A stretch of DNA of 64,000 bases from Gemmatimonadetes bacterium T265 (GCA_019973575.1 BPUI01000002.1:1333888-1397887); one strand, 5' to 3'. Positions 24,101 through 33,337 are shown, counted from the first letter of the stretch. Made by a program: numbers and translations. The notes: generated by a model from the sequence alone, not told the origin.

Positions 24101-25569
24101 AGGCGCGGGCGGACCTCGACCGGAAGCGGGTCGACCTGGAGCGCGCCTTCAACGACCAGGTCGCCCAGCTCGACGCGCAGGCCGTGCGCGGCCGGGGCGA
24201 CGTCGTGGGCGCGGCGACGCTGGCGTTGGAGCGCCAGTACGCCGAGCTCCGGAAAAAGGCCGCCGCCGAGGGCCGGCTCGACGTCGTCGCGACGATCGAC
24301 CTCCGGGTGAAGGAGGGCGCGGGGCAGGCGGCGGTGCAACAGGTCGAGGCGCTGCTCCAGCGGACGGCGCAGGCGTCGGCGCGGGAGGAGCAGACGGTGC
24401 AGGCGCAGCTCGCCGCCGGCACGCTCTCGCACGCCGAGGCCCGCCAGCAGCTCGCGGCCGCCTACACCCGCGAGCGGGACGCGATCCTCGCGGAACTCCC
24501 CGCGCTCACCGCGTGGGCGCAGGCGACCGGGCAGGCGACCGACGCGGAGAAGGTCCTCGCGTACGCCGCCCAGGTCGACGGGCTCAACACGAAGATCCGC
24601 CAGTCGACCGACGAATACGCCCGGCTCGGGAGCAAGATCCGGGAGAGCGTGACGAACGACCTCGCCACCTTCCTGGGGAGCGGCATCGACAAGGTGCGCA
24701 CGCTCGGCGAGGCCGTGCGCGGGCTGCTGCTGAGCGTGGCGGGCGACATCCAGCAGGCAATCGGCCGCTCGCTCGCGGAGACGGCCGTGGACAAGGTGCG
24801 CGGCCTGTTCGGGGCCGCGACCGGCGCGCAGCAGGGGACACAGCTCGCGAAGTCGAGCGCGGAGCTTGGAGTCGGGGGTGCTGTCGTGAAGGAGGGTGGC
24901 GACCGGGTGACGGCGGGCGCGGGCGCGCTCGCCGCGGCCGGCCAGGTGGTGCTCGCGGCGGCGAGCGCGATCACCGCGGCGGCCGCGGCGCTGGCGGCGG
25001 CGGGCGCGACGTCGGCCGGCACGTCCGTGGCCGGCTCGCTCGTGCCGTTCGCGTCGGACCTCGCGGGCGTCCCGGCCTTCGCCGACGGCGGCCGGGTGCC
25101 GGGCGCGTCGGCCCACGACCGGGCCGACAACATCCCGGCGTGGCTCACCGCGAACGAGTACGTGCACCCGGTGGCCGCGGTGCGCTACTACGGCGTGCCC
25201 GTCATGGAGGCGCTCCGCACGCAACAGATCCCGCGGGAGCTCTTCGCCGCGATCGGCGCGGGCCGGACCGCGGTGCGGTCGCTCGCCTCCGCGTCCGCCG
25301 TGCCAGGCGCCGCGCACGGCGCCCAGGGCTACGCGGCGGGCGGCGTCGTGGAAAACACCGTGGCGCGGATCGCGACCGCGCGCGCGCAGGCGCCGCCCGC
25401 GGCGAGCGGCGCGCACACGCTCGAGGGCGGCCTGACGCTCGACCTCGCGGAGGGACTCGTCGCGCGCCACATCACCGCGCACCTGAGTTCGCGCGACGGC
25501 CAGCGGCAGGTCCTCGACGTGCTGCACCGGAACGGCGGGACCGTGCGCGCGATCGCCAACCGCCGATGA
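21181..25569 (+). CDS. Tail tape measure protein
   Basis: At 1462 residues this is the longest gene. The N-terminal third is an Ala-rich coiled coil (AAEAARVEAAEKRTADQAATASAREAAAAQ). It is followed by a conserved-looking block (LESASLGITAVLNAQAQLRDGQG, LRNRLLIELGIRQQDVALAKQQG), hydrophobic segments around residues 620-690, more coiled coil, and a Gly/Ala-rich C-terminus with FADGGRVPG and YAAGGVV repeats typical of tape measures. Protein length sets tail length. TTAGGC pairs occur at 23593 and 24082. Confidence 0.93.
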   Translation: MADQTSRVTLTLSAVDDGATRVVQALEAAATSAAGGIAGAQAAAAAAGEAAAADLGASGAAAQASAAEFETAAAALKALGIAAKVTGDDGAASLRQLVVAARDVASANASLQGFGLAPRAVDADTAKANAAAARAAAQERAAAAQEAAAASAAAGAGAEAAAAGVRALTRAEIEQQEVIRAANAALRDEVRESLGLNNAARAAAAAKAEEVAARRAAAEAARVEAAEKRTADQAATASAREAAAAQATANQEALASERAATEAAGARRAAILETVKQIVILEAAYGALHKAAQFVETGVTFNTTLESASLGITAVLNAQAQLRDGQGRQLEGQEKLNAAEAVADDQIRKLRVDSLQTASTTQQLVENLQAAEGAGLRAGLTVDQIRGLVVRMTQAAGALNVPFSELNVSMVELLSGHVNLRNRLLIELGIRQQDVALAKQQGTLVDYITDKLARYGDIGTRVAGSFKGINSNLTETLHIVSGEATRPLFDGFKAAAQDALHGLFDFTTADVATQVKPLVAGLQEGFKAGGALLGDVFVGAVHGAQDLARWLQENRSEITPLVASGLELARTVGGLAGDVAGVAAATVRWGVETGTVRAILDGVRDVIQFVRDHPITAGLAVAAYEGGIFGAAGAARAVAAVGSILTAVRELTVAELAANAAAAINPYVLAAAGIAALLVYVEKLRGERAAEVQQLTASNTAYGAQTAHLVTLTREYQALQAQIAGGALQGQALASAQQRLRDLTDELVKLDPAYRSALASAGTSHRSLAEAIQAETDARVRNIRTVAASASAALFAAEDARDQLLGKISRNGAALELQTDGTFKVIGKDAASLNAALAPLQDRVVRASQELGALRGAVDAVDRVLAAPKSPPTVTAPTEPPDGRKAAADANKDAAGAVQDAKAKLAELKATEDDLLARSAISIATYVRTVAAGITAAYAAERAALTADRDAQTDAASRRRVQARLDALGSEELKARADLDRKRVDLERAFNDQVAQLDAQAVRGRGDVVGAATLALERQYAELRKKAAAEGRLDVVATIDLRVKEGAGQAAVQQVEALLQRTAQASAREEQTVQAQLAAGTLSHAEARQQLAAAYTRERDAILAELPALTAWAQATGQATDAEKVLAYAAQVDGLNTKIRQSTDEYARLGSKIRESVTNDLATFLGSGIDKVRTLGEAVRGLLLSVAGDIQQAIGRSLAETAVDKVRGLFGAATGAQQGTQLAKSSAELGVGGAVVKEGGDRVTAGAGALAAAGQVVLAAASAITAAAAALAAAGATSAGTSVAGSLVPFASDLAGVPAFADGGRVPGASAHDRADNIPAWLTANEYVHPVAAVRYYGVPVMEALRTQQIPRELFAAIGAGRTAVRSLASASAVPGAAHGAQGYAAGGVVENTVARIATARAQAPPAASGAHTLEGGLTLDLAEGLVARHITAHLSSRDGQRQVLDVLHRNGGTVRAIANRR

Positions 25570-27002
25570 CGGTCCCGCTGATGGTCCCGCTGCTCCCCAT
25601 CCCGCACGACTGGGTCGCCGACGTCGCGCGCACCCGCACGTGGCCCACCGCCGTGCTGCCGGCCCGCGACGGGTCGGAGGAGCGCCTCGGGCTCAGCGTC
25701 GGCCCGCGGGAGGCGGTGACGTACCAGCTCACCGTGACCGACCCCGAGGAGGGCGCGGCCGTCGACGCGGCGCTCCGGGCGGCGGCGGCCGGCCCCGACG
25801 CCGTCACCCGCCGCCTGGTCCGGGTGCCCCGGTGGGAAGACGCCCTCGTGCTCGGCGCCCCCGCGGCCGCCGGCGACGCCACGCTCGCGCTCCTCGCCGC
25901 GGGCGCCTTCGCCGATCAAGCGACGCTCGACGCGGCGGTCGTCGCCGCGCAGGCCGCCGCGTCGGCCGCCGACGCCGCCGCGCAGCCGGCGTACGAGGCG
26001 GCGGACGCGGCCGCGGCCCCGTGGTACGCGCTCGGGGACGCGATCTACGCCGCCGCGAGCCAGGCCGCGACGGACGCGTACACGGCCGCGATCGCGGCCG
26101 GCCAAACCGAGGACCAGGCGAACGCGGCCGGGGCCGCCGCGTCCGCCGCCTACCTCGCGCAGCACGGCGCCGACGCGGACGCCGACTACGCGCAGGCCCA
26201 GGCCGCGTACGACGCGACGCTCGCCGCGCCGGCGTGGGCGCCCCTCGTCGCCGCCGCGACGGCCGCGGACGACGCCGAGCAGGCCGCACGCGCCGCGCAG
26301 GCCGCAGGCCCGGTGGACCCGGCCGCCGACGACGCGGCGACGCTCCGCGCGTTCGCCGACGGCGGTGAGGTCGCCCTCTGGACGCCCGGGCGCCCCGTCG
26401 CCGCCGTCGCGCTGGCCCCCGCCGGCGCGGTCGCGGCCCACGCGCTCACCCTCGCCGCGCCACTCGCGGCGGGCGACGCCCCGGCGCCCTGGCCCCCCGG
26501 CACCCGGGTCGCGCCCGTGCACCGCGCCCGACTCCCCGAGGCCCTCGCGCCGGAGTGGTTGACCGACCGCGTCGGCGTCTACGCGCTCGCGCTGACCCTC
26601 GACCCGCCCGTCGCGGGCACGGTCGCCGAGCCAGATGCGCTGCCCGGACAGCCCGCGCCCGGCCGGGCGGAGGTCGCGGGCGTCGCCGCGCTCCGGATCG
26701 TCGACGACGCGGCCGGGAGCGCGAGCCTCGTGACCCTGTACGGCGGCTTCCAGCGCCGCCTCCGCGTGACGGCGGCGGACGCGGCCGGGGCGGAGGTCCC
26801 CGTGCCCGGCGTGCTCCAGTGGGCCGTCGACGACCCGACGCTGCTCACGGTCGTCGTGCCGGCCCCCGAGATGCCGATCGCCAACATCGAGGCGCTCCAC
26901 CGCGCCGGCCTCGGGCTCGACGCGCCGATCGCGACCGTGACCGCGACCGACCCGGTGAGCGGGCTCGTCGCGACGTACCGCGTCGTCCACGGGGGGGGCT
27001 AA
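25566..27002 (+). CDS. Distal tail protein with Ala-rich coiled insertion
   Basis: A 478-residue protein; ATG 25566 overlaps the tape-measure stop (ATGA). Residues 1-110 are beta-rich (RLGLSVGPREAVTYQLTVTDPEEG, RVPRWEDALVLGAPAA). Residues 120-245 are an Ala/Asp-rich helical insertion (AAVVAAQAAASAADAAAQPAYEAADAAA). Residues 250-478 return to beta structure (GVYALALTLDPP, LVTLYGGFQRRLRVTAAD). Its position right after the tape measure is that of distal tail or baseplate hub proteins. No catalytic motif is recognised. Confidence 0.6.
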   Translation: MTVPLMVPLLPIPHDWVADVARTRTWPTAVLPARDGSEERLGLSVGPREAVTYQLTVTDPEEGAAVDAALRAAAAGPDAVTRRLVRVPRWEDALVLGAPAAAGDATLALLAAGAFADQATLDAAVVAAQAAASAADAAAQPAYEAADAAAAPWYALGDAIYAAASQAATDAYTAAIAAGQTEDQANAAGAAASAAYLAQHGADADADYAQAQAAYDATLAAPAWAPLVAAATAADDAEQAARAAQAAGPVDPAADDAATLRAFADGGEVALWTPGRPVAAVALAPAGAVAAHALTLAAPLAAGDAPAPWPPGTRVAPVHRARLPEALAPEWLTDRVGVYALALTLDPPVAGTVAEPDALPGQPAPGRAEVAGVAALRIVDDAAGSASLVTLYGGFQRRLRVTAADAAGAEVPVPGVLQWAVDDPTLLTVVVPAPEMPIANIEALHRAGLGLDAPIATVTATDPVSGLVATYRVVHGGG

Positions 27003-27005
27003 CTC

Positions 27006-27671
27006 GTGTCCTTCCCCGCCCCCGTGGTCGTCGGCGGCGCCGAGCTGCTGCCCCTCGCGCCGCGCGCGCTCGACGATGCGACGCGCCGCGACGGCCTCGC
27101 CCTCCCGGGCGCGCGCTTCGCCGCGCCGTCGGGCGCCGGCGCCCTCGACGCGCCGCCGGCCCCCGCGGCCGACACGCTGGCCCTCACCTGGCTCTGTGTG
27201 ACCCGCGCCGAGCTCGCCCGGCTGGACGCGTTCTTTCAACGCGTCGCGGGGCGCCGCACCGCGTGGTGGTGTCCGACCTGGCGCGAGCAGCTGACGGTCG
27301 GGGCGCGCCCGTTCGCGACGCAGCTCGTCGTCGTGGGCGCGGGGTACGCGGCCGAGTTCCCGGCGCGGGCCGCGCGCGGCGGGGGCGTCGACGCGCTGGC
27401 GCAGGTCGAGCCGTCGGGCGCGTGGGCGCTCCTCCTCGCGAGCGCGGCCGCCGCCCCGGGCGACGGCACGAGCGTGGTGACGGCGAGCCTCCCCACCGCG
27501 GCGGACCCGGCCGCCCCCCCGGTCCCGCGGACGGGCACGACCGCGACGGGCAGCCGCTTCGCCCGGGCGGGGCGGGTGCGGCTCGCCGACGACGCGGTGA
27601 CGACGACCTTCGTGACCGGCGCCGTCGCGCGGGTCGAGGCGACGGTGGTCTTCCTCCCGTGGGAGGCCTAA
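27006..27671 (+). CDS. Minor tail protein (221 aa)
   Basis: The GTG at 27006 is three bases after the upstream stop. The beta-rich product contains LTWLCVTRAELARLDAFFQRVAGRRTAWWCPTWREQL and LVVVGAGYAAEFPA. The hydrophobic/aromatic WWCPTW block is characteristic of tail-tip proteins resembling DUF2460 or lambda M/L neighbours. It is followed after two bases by the BR0599-like gene, so these tail-tip genes form one operon. Confidence 0.55.
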   Translation: MSFPAPVVVGGAELLPLAPRALDDATRRDGLALPGARFAAPSGAGALDAPPAPAADTLALTWLCVTRAELARLDAFFQRVAGRRTAWWCPTWREQLTVGARPFATQLVVVGAGYAAEFPARAARGGGVDALAQVEPSGAWALLLASAAAAPGDGTSVVTASLPTAADPAAPPVPRTGTTATGSRFARAGRVRLADDAVTTTFVTGAVARVEATVVFLPWEA

Positions 27672-27673
27672 CG

Positions 27674-28615
27674 ATGGCCGGCCCCACGCTCCCGGTCGAG
27701 TGCGTGACCTTCACCCGCGGCAGCGGCCCCGCGGGGCGCGTCTGGCGCTACGCAACGGCCGACGTCGACGTCACCCTCGACGGGGTGACCTACCGCGCGG
27801 CCGCGCTCGCCCGCGGCGCGATCCGGCGCGCGCAGGAGTCGGCGCAAACGAGCTGCACCCTCACCCTCGCGACCGCGACGCCGTTCGTGCAGGACTGGCT
27901 CGGCGGCCGGGCCGCGCCGGACGAGAGCGCGCCCGTGATCGGCGTGACGGTCCGGCGGGCCGGCCTGCACGCCGACGGCAGCCCGGCCGCGGCCGGCGAC
28001 GCGGACGCGCCCCCGGACGGGGGGCTCGTCTTCGTCGGCGCCGTCGCGGGACTCGAGGTGGACGGCCCGACCGCGACGCTCGCGTGCGAGTCGCTGCTCG
28101 ACCGGCTCGAGCGCGACGTGCCGCGGCTCTCCCTCGCGCTCACGTGCCCGTGGGCGCTCTACGACGCCCGCTGCGGCGTGGACCCGGCCGCCGTCGCCGC
28201 CCCGGGCGTGCTCGTCGGACTCGGCACGGCCGCGACGGGCCCACTCGCCGGGCTCGCGACCGTGACGGTCGCGCTCGCGGTGCCCCCCAACCCGCCGGCC
28301 GCGCCCACGATCGGCCTCCCGCTCGCGCCCGACCCCGAGCGCTTCGACGGCGGCCAGTGCGTCTGGGGCGGCGGCACGGCGGCGGACCCGACCCGCCGGA
28401 CCGCGATCCTACAGGCCGACCTCAGCGCGTGGCCCACGGTCGTCTGCGTCGTGCAGGGGCCGCCGCCGCTGGCCTTCCCCGGGGAGGCGATGACCCTGCT
28501 CCCCGCCTGCCAGAAGACGTTCGCCGTCTGCCGCGACCGCTTCGGGAACGGGCGCCGGTTCGGCGGCTTCGACCGCCTCCCGCACCGCAACATCCTCCAG
28601 GTGGGCCTCCTGTGA
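27674..28615 (+). CDS. Tail-tip protein of the phage BR0599/DUF2163 type
   Basis: A 313-residue protein with ATG at 27674, two bases after the previous stop. The N-terminus (VECVTFTRGSGPAGRVWRYATADVDVTLDGVTYRAAALARG) and middle (LTCPWALYDARCGVD) match DUF2163/BR0599 proteins. The end (PACQKTFAVCRDRFGNGRRFGGFDRLPHRN) carries their conserved cysteines and F-x-N-x-x-x-F-x-G-F block. This family sits next to NlpC/P60 and J-like genes in gene-transfer-agent-like tails. No NlpC gene is seen here; the GTG of the J-like gene overlaps its stop. Confidence 0.78.
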   Translation: MAGPTLPVECVTFTRGSGPAGRVWRYATADVDVTLDGVTYRAAALARGAIRRAQESAQTSCTLTLATATPFVQDWLGGRAAPDESAPVIGVTVRRAGLHADGSPAAAGDADAPPDGGLVFVGAVAGLEVDGPTATLACESLLDRLERDVPRLSLALTCPWALYDARCGVDPAAVAAPGVLVGLGTAATGPLAGLATVTVALAVPPNPPAAPTIGLPLAPDPERFDGGQCVWGGGTAADPTRRTAILQADLSAWPTVVCVVQGPPPLAFPGEAMTLLPACQKTFAVCRDRFGNGRRFGGFDRLPHRNILQVGLL

Positions 28616-31575
28616 TCTGGGTGCTCCTCGCCGTCACCGCGGGCCTCTCGCTCGTCTCGTCGCTGCTCTCCGATCAGCGGACGAAGGTCAAGGCGTCCCC
28701 GGCCGAGGTCCCCGACGTGACGCCGGGCGACCCGATCCCGGTCGTGTTCGGGACGGTGCGCGTGCCCTGCCGCGTCGTCGAGTTCGACGGCTGGCGGGCC
28801 GAAGCGCATCACCACGGCGCGCGGCCATACCTCTTTGGGCTCGTCGGCCCCAAGCCCGTCGTCGGCTACTGGTATCGCGTGAAGATGGTCACCGTGGTCT
28901 GCCAGGGACCCGTCGACGCGCTTCTCGACCTCCAGTTCAACGGGAAGAGCATCGCCAACCAGCCGCCGGAGCGCGTCTTCACGGGCTTCGCGACGCAGGG
29001 TGCCCCAGGGGGCGCCGGCCTCGCGCTCCCGGTCGCGCAGTACGCCCTCGTCACGCACGACACCACCTTCGAGCCCTACACCGACGCGGGCTCGTATTAC
29101 ATGCAGTTCGACGGCGCGTACACGCTCGCCCTCAACTCGCCCAACCTGCTCGGCGGCAACGACCCGCAGAGCGCCGGCGGCGCCGGCGGCGGGGTCGCCG
29201 GCGCCGTCACGTGGCGGAATGGGGCCGGGCACGCGACGCAGGTGCCGGCGCTCGTCGCGATGCGCGCCGCGGTCGCCGACGACGACCGCGGGCAGACGCC
29301 GGAATGGCGCCACGTCGCGCACCTCGTCTGGGACGACGTCCAGCTCGGCAGCAGCCCGAACCCCCCGGCGATCCACGCCGTCGTGCGGCGGCGCGCCGGC
29401 TTCACGGGCGGCGACACCTCGGGCGACGCGAACTGCGTCGACGTGCTCCGCGAGCTGCTCGTCTCGCCGCTCGCCGGCCTCGGGTTCCCGGCCGCGCTGC
29501 TCGACGACGACGACGGCCCCGGCGGCGACTCGAGCTTCGGCCGTGCGTGGCGCGCGACCGCGCGACCCGACCCGCTCCAGGCCTTTGATGCCGATGCCGT
29601 CATGGGCGTCTCGTTCGTGCTCGACGCGAAGACGAGCGCGGCGCAGGTGATCCAGGACGTGCTCCGCGTGCTCGACGGGGCGCTCTACACGCACCCGACG
29701 ACGGGGAAGCTCGCGCTGCAGCTCTTCCGCGGGCCGACCGACCCGGTCGTGGGCTACGACCCGGCCACGCTCCCGGTACTCGACCCCAAGGTCGTGACCG
29801 GCTGCACGTGGACCGCCCCGGTCCCCGCCGCACGCGTCTCGAGCGTGCGGGTCACGTACACCGACCGGTCGCGGAACTACGCCCAGAACACGGTCACGGC
29901 GACGAACGACGCGCTCGTTCGGGCGCTCGGCGACGACGTGTGCGAGGACGTCGACTACCGCGGCGTCGCGAACGAGGCGCTCGCGCGGCGGCTCGCGGCC
30001 CGCGACCTCCGGGCCCTGACGACGCCGCTCGGCCGCGCGACGCTCGTCTGCACCCGCGCGCCGGCGGGCCTCGTGCCGGGCGGGCTCTTCCGGCTCCGCT
30101 GGCCGGAGCTGCAGCTCGCCGACCGCCGCATGCGGGTCATCGACATCGACGGCGGCACGCTCGAGCAGCCCGCGGTGACGCTGACCGCGATCGAAGACGT
30201 CTACGGCGTGCCGGGCTACCTCGCGACCCGGGTCGTCACGACCCCGTGGGTGAACCCGACCCCGCTCAACGGCATCATCCGGCCGCTCGTCGAGCCCGAG
30301 CAGTCGCAGGACGCGACCACGGGCACGCTCGCCCTCGCGATCGTGGACCCGCAGCAGCGCGTGACGCGCGTCGAGTTCTCGGTGCAGTCGGGCTACAACG
30401 CGGCCGGGCCCTTCGTGGCGGTGCCGCTGGTCGAGCCCTATCACGCCACCGTCTCGCTCTCGGCGACCGCGGAGAGCCGCATCGCGTGGCGTGTGACCTA
30501 CGCGGACCCGGGGGCGGCCGCGACGTCCGACGCCACGGGCACGACGCCGGCCGGCTCGTCGACGATCGACGGCATCGAAGTGTTCACGCCGATGCGCACG
30601 CTCGCCGCGCCGACGGTCGCGTGGCACTTCACCGCGCTCGCCGCGCTCGCGGCACGCGTCACCGCGCCGGGCGTGCCGAGCGACGTCGCGGGCATCCGGG
30701 TGCTCGCGCTCGTCGACGTGCCCCCGACCGAGACGCAGCTCCGGACGGCCGCCCTGCAGGCGGTCACGCCGGGCGCCGTCGTCGACTACACGCCCCTCCA
30801 GCAGCCCGCCGCGGGGCAAACGCTCTACCTCGCGGCCGCGGCCTACGCCGCGGACGGGTTCGCGTCGGCGCGGGTCGACCTCACGTACGTGGCGGGCGAG
30901 AACCTCGGACCGGGCGACCAGCAGCCGCCCCTCGTCCGGGACCTCTTCGACGATCCGCTGCCCGACGGGAGCGCGCACCTGCTCACGAACGGCTGGGCCG
31001 TCGACCCCGACTCGCCGGTCGGGACCGGCGAGGGGATGGTGGTGAACTGGGGGATGACGGGCGCGTACCCGACCTACGCGCCCCTCGGCAACAGCGCGGC
31101 GTGGGCCACCACGGAAATGTTGCCGTGCGGCTCGGCGAAGGGCTGCGGGATCCGCAAGACGTACACGGGGCTGCCGCCCAACCGCCGGCTCAACGTCTAC
31201 TGCGAAGCCTGGGTCGTGCCGGTCTCGGGGACGTCGTTCCTCGCCGCTGTCGGCGCGACCGGCGCCCCGGACACCGGCGATTCCGACTCGACGAGTTCGC
31301 CGGCGGGGCGGATCCTCGCGCTGTCGACGTCGACCGATGCCACCGGAACGTGCACGGTGGAGCTCTCCGTGAGCGGCCTGTCGCCCGCGTGCGTGCCGCC
31401 GACCTCGGGCCGGACGCTGCTCGAGTTCACCGCCTACTTCCACAATCTCCGCATCTACGCGGCGCCGGCCGGGAGCGGCGGGACGGGCGGGAGTCCACCG
31501 GTCGCGAACCTCCTCGCCCCCGACGCCAGTCCGCTCACCGCCCCCGACGATAGCCCGCTCACCGTCCCCACCTGA
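28612..31575 (+). CDS. Central tail tip / host-specificity protein (J-like)
   Basis: A 987-residue protein. An N-terminal hydrophobic stretch (IWVLLAVTAGLSLVSSLLS) is followed by a phage-tail hub region (VPDVTPGDPIPVVFGTVRVPCRVVEFDGW). A middle block (DPKVVTGCTWTAPVPAARVSSVRVTYTDRSRNYAQN, LARRLAARDLRAL, GLFRLRWPELQLADRRMRVIDID) is typical of gp53/J-type tip proteins. Residues from about 560 form beta domains likely to be fibronectin-like, and the C-terminus is a display domain ending in short LLAPDASPLTAPDDSPL repeats. It probably binds the receptor or anchors the fibre at 31592. Confidence 0.8.
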   Translation: MIWVLLAVTAGLSLVSSLLSDQRTKVKASPAEVPDVTPGDPIPVVFGTVRVPCRVVEFDGWRAEAHHHGARPYLFGLVGPKPVVGYWYRVKMVTVVCQGPVDALLDLQFNGKSIANQPPERVFTGFATQGAPGGAGLALPVAQYALVTHDTTFEPYTDAGSYYMQFDGAYTLALNSPNLLGGNDPQSAGGAGGGVAGAVTWRNGAGHATQVPALVAMRAAVADDDRGQTPEWRHVAHLVWDDVQLGSSPNPPAIHAVVRRRAGFTGGDTSGDANCVDVLRELLVSPLAGLGFPAALLDDDDGPGGDSSFGRAWRATARPDPLQAFDADAVMGVSFVLDAKTSAAQVIQDVLRVLDGALYTHPTTGKLALQLFRGPTDPVVGYDPATLPVLDPKVVTGCTWTAPVPAARVSSVRVTYTDRSRNYAQNTVTATNDALVRALGDDVCEDVDYRGVANEALARRLAARDLRALTTPLGRATLVCTRAPAGLVPGGLFRLRWPELQLADRRMRVIDIDGGTLEQPAVTLTAIEDVYGVPGYLATRVVTTPWVNPTPLNGIIRPLVEPEQSQDATTGTLALAIVDPQQRVTRVEFSVQSGYNAAGPFVAVPLVEPYHATVSLSATAESRIAWRVTYADPGAAATSDATGTTPAGSSTIDGIEVFTPMRTLAAPTVAWHFTALAALAARVTAPGVPSDVAGIRVLALVDVPPTETQLRTAALQAVTPGAVVDYTPLQQPAAGQTLYLAAAAYAADGFASARVDLTYVAGENLGPGDQQPPLVRDLFDDPLPDGSAHLLTNGWAVDPDSPVGTGEGMVVNWGMTGAYPTYAPLGNSAAWATTEMLPCGSAKGCGIRKTYTGLPPNRRLNVYCEAWVVPVSGTSFLAAVGATGAPDTGDSDSTSSPAGRILALSTSTDATGTCTVELSVSGLSPACVPPTSGRTLLEFTAYFHNLRIYAAPAGSGGTGGSPPVANLLAPDASPLTAPDDSPLTVPT

Positions 31576-31591
31576 CAGAGGACCTCTCCCC

Positions 31592-32167
31592 GTGGCAGAC
31601 CGCACCCTCGTCGCCGGCGCCGGCATCACCTTCGACCTCTCGGTCCCGGGCCAACTCATCATCAGCGCAACCGGCGCGAGCACCGGCGGCGGCACCGGCG
31701 GCGGCACCGGCGGGGGCGGCACCGGGGGCAACACCGGCGGCGGCACCGGCCACCGCCACTGGCGCGTCCTGCTGCTGACGAGCGCGAGCGGCACCACGCC
31801 CTCGTGCGTCGCCCTGGAGTTCCGCACCGCGAGCGGCGGCGCGTCCGCGGCCACCGGCGGCACCCCGCTCGCGAGCAACCAGGCGTACGGCGCGGCCGCG
31901 AGCGCGTTCGACGGCGACGGCTCGACGTTCTGGGAGTCGAACGCGGCGGCCGTCGCGAACGAGTACCTCGGCTACGACTTCGGCGCGGGGGCGGCGCCCG
32001 CCATCGTCGAAATCGCGTGGACCTGCCGCGCCGACGCCGGCGCGGCGCAGTCGCCGCTGACCGGCAAAGTGCAGTCGAGCGACGACGGCACGACCTGGGC
32101 GGACGCGTGGGCGTTCACCGCATCCACCTGGACCGCCGGCCTGACGCAAACCTTCTCCCACCCGTAG
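31592..32167 (+). CDS. Tail fibre-like protein with discoidin-type domain
   Basis: A 191-residue protein from GTG 31592. A short N-terminal strand region anchors it. A flexible Gly/Thr repeat linker spans about residues 31-53. The C-terminal 135 residues (WRVLLLTSASG, ALEFRTASGG, YGAAASAFDGDGSTFWES, YLGYDFGAG, QSSDDGTTWADAWAFTASTW) match F5/8 type C carbohydrate-binding domains used by phage fibres. The similar linker in the protein at 13317 suggests a shared display strategy. Confidence 0.72.
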   Translation: MADRTLVAGAGITFDLSVPGQLIISATGASTGGGTGGGTGGGGTGGNTGGGTGHRHWRVLLLTSASGTTPSCVALEFRTASGGASAATGGTPLASNQAYGAAASAFDGDGSTFWESNAAAVANEYLGYDFGAGAAPAIVEIAWTCRADAGAAQSPLTGKVQSSDDGTTWADAWAFTASTWTAGLTQTFSHP

Positions 32168-32281
32168 CACCGCTGGAACGTCCCCGGGCCCGGCGCCCGC
32201 GCCGCCCCGGGTCCGAAGAAGGGTGACGCCGCGGCCCGCTCGCGCGTCACCCGCGCACGGGCGGCAGCACCCGCCCGACCA

Positions 32282-32347
32282 CAACTCACCGCCGGTCTCG
32301 ACCACCCGGCCCTGCCTCTGTCACGCGAGGCCGGGCCGTTCTGCGTT
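32282..32347 (+). terminator. Intergenic hairpin element, copy C
   Basis: The lead CAACTCACCGCCGGTCTC is followed by an 11-bp stem with one mismatch (32308-32318 with 32327-32337) and GTTCTGCGTT. It lies in the 205-bp gap between the tail fibre and lysis genes. An additional GC-rich stem at about 32187-32217 precedes it. It probably terminates or attenuates late transcription before the lysis genes. Confidence 0.6.
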
Positions 32348-32372
32348 CCCCACCCCCCGTCCGCCGCCTGCG

Positions 32373-32834
32373 ATGAACGACGCCCTCTTGCTCCGCGCCG
32401 TGATCGGCGTCCTCGCCGCCGCCCTCGGCGCGTGCGCCCGGTACATCTGGCGCCGTAAGGAAGAGGACGAGGGCAAGGTGCTCGTCGAGGTCCGGGCGCT
32501 CGGCGCGACGCTGAGCGGCTTCACCGAGACGATGGGGCAACTCAAGCACACCCTCTTCGGCGCGACCGGGCGCGAGGACGACGGCGTCGTCGCCGAGGTG
32601 AAGCGGCTCCGCGGATTCCGGCACGACACCGCGGGGCACCTCCAGGGGATCGCCGGCCACCTCGGGCTCGAGTTGCTCGACGACGGCCGCGTGCGGGAGG
32701 ACGGCTCCGACACCCCGCCCGCCGTCGAGCGCCGCTTCCACGTCCGCCGCGCCGCTGAGCGCGCAGGCGCCCGCGCGGGCCGGCGCCGCACCGACCCCGT
32801 CCTGCCCGGCCGGCCCGACGACGATCCCGCCTAA
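32373..32834 (+). CDS. Membrane-anchored coiled-coil lysis-region protein (153 aa)
   Basis: One N-terminal transmembrane helix (LLLRAVIGVLAAALGACARYIW) is followed by a charged coiled coil (KEEDEGKVLVEVRALGATLSGFTETMGQLKH, GVVAEVKRLRGF) and a basic, disordered tail. This layout is common in i-spanin-like or holin-accessory proteins. Its place directly before a holin-like gene and the endolysin supports a lysis role, which is inferred. Confidence 0.55.
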   Translation: MNDALLLRAVIGVLAAALGACARYIWRRKEEDEGKVLVEVRALGATLSGFTETMGQLKHTLFGATGREDDGVVAEVKRLRGFRHDTAGHLQGIAGHLGLELLDDGRVREDGSDTPPAVERRFHVRRAAERAGARAGRRRTDPVLPGRPDDDPA

Positions 32835-32858
32835 CGCACCCCCACCCGGACCCCGCCC

Positions 32859-33335
32859 ATGCGCGTCGTCACCCTCGAGTACCACTGGCCCGCCCTCGCC
32901 ACCGTCGGTCCGCTCGTCGCGGCCGGCGTCGCCTACGCCGTCGCGCACCGCGAGCAGCTCGCGCAGGACGGGGGATGGCTGCCGTTCGCCGTCGGCCTCG
33001 TCGGCGCCGTCGTCCTCGCCGCGCAGAAGCCCGCGCTTCGCAAGGCGGACGCCCCGGCGGCGGACGCATCCCCCGCGGCGACCCCGCCGGCCGCGCTCGC
33101 GCACCTCGACCCGCAGCTCCTCGGGCAGCTGGTCGCGGCCGTGCTCGCGGTGCTCGCGAAGCCGGCGGTCCCACCGATCGCGGCGAGCGACGCGGGGCCC
33201 GAGGTGCCCGCGTTCGACCCCGCGCGCGCGGCCGACGCGCGCGTCGGCGCGCCGCCCAACACCACCGCCGCCGACGCTGCGGCCGCGACGGCCGCCCTCG
33301 TCGCGGCGCAGGGCGCGGCCGCGGGAGGGCTCTGA
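32859..33335 (+). CDS. Holin-like membrane protein (158 aa)
   Basis: The 158-residue product has two predicted transmembrane helices near the N-terminus (WPALATVGPLVAAGVAYAVA and GGWLPFAVGLVGAVVLAA) and a third hydrophobic segment (LLGQLVAAVLAVLAKPA). The rest is Ala/Pro-rich. Two or three helices plus position immediately upstream of the endolysin fit a holin, though no family match is recognised. Confidence 0.55.
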   Translation: MRVVTLEYHWPALATVGPLVAAGVAYAVAHREQLAQDGGWLPFAVGLVGAVVLAAQKPALRKADAPAADASPAATPPAALAHLDPQLLGQLVAAVLAVLAKPAVPPIAASDAGPEVPAFDPARAADARVGAPPNTTAADAAAATAALVAAQGAAAGGL

Positions 33336-33337
33336 CG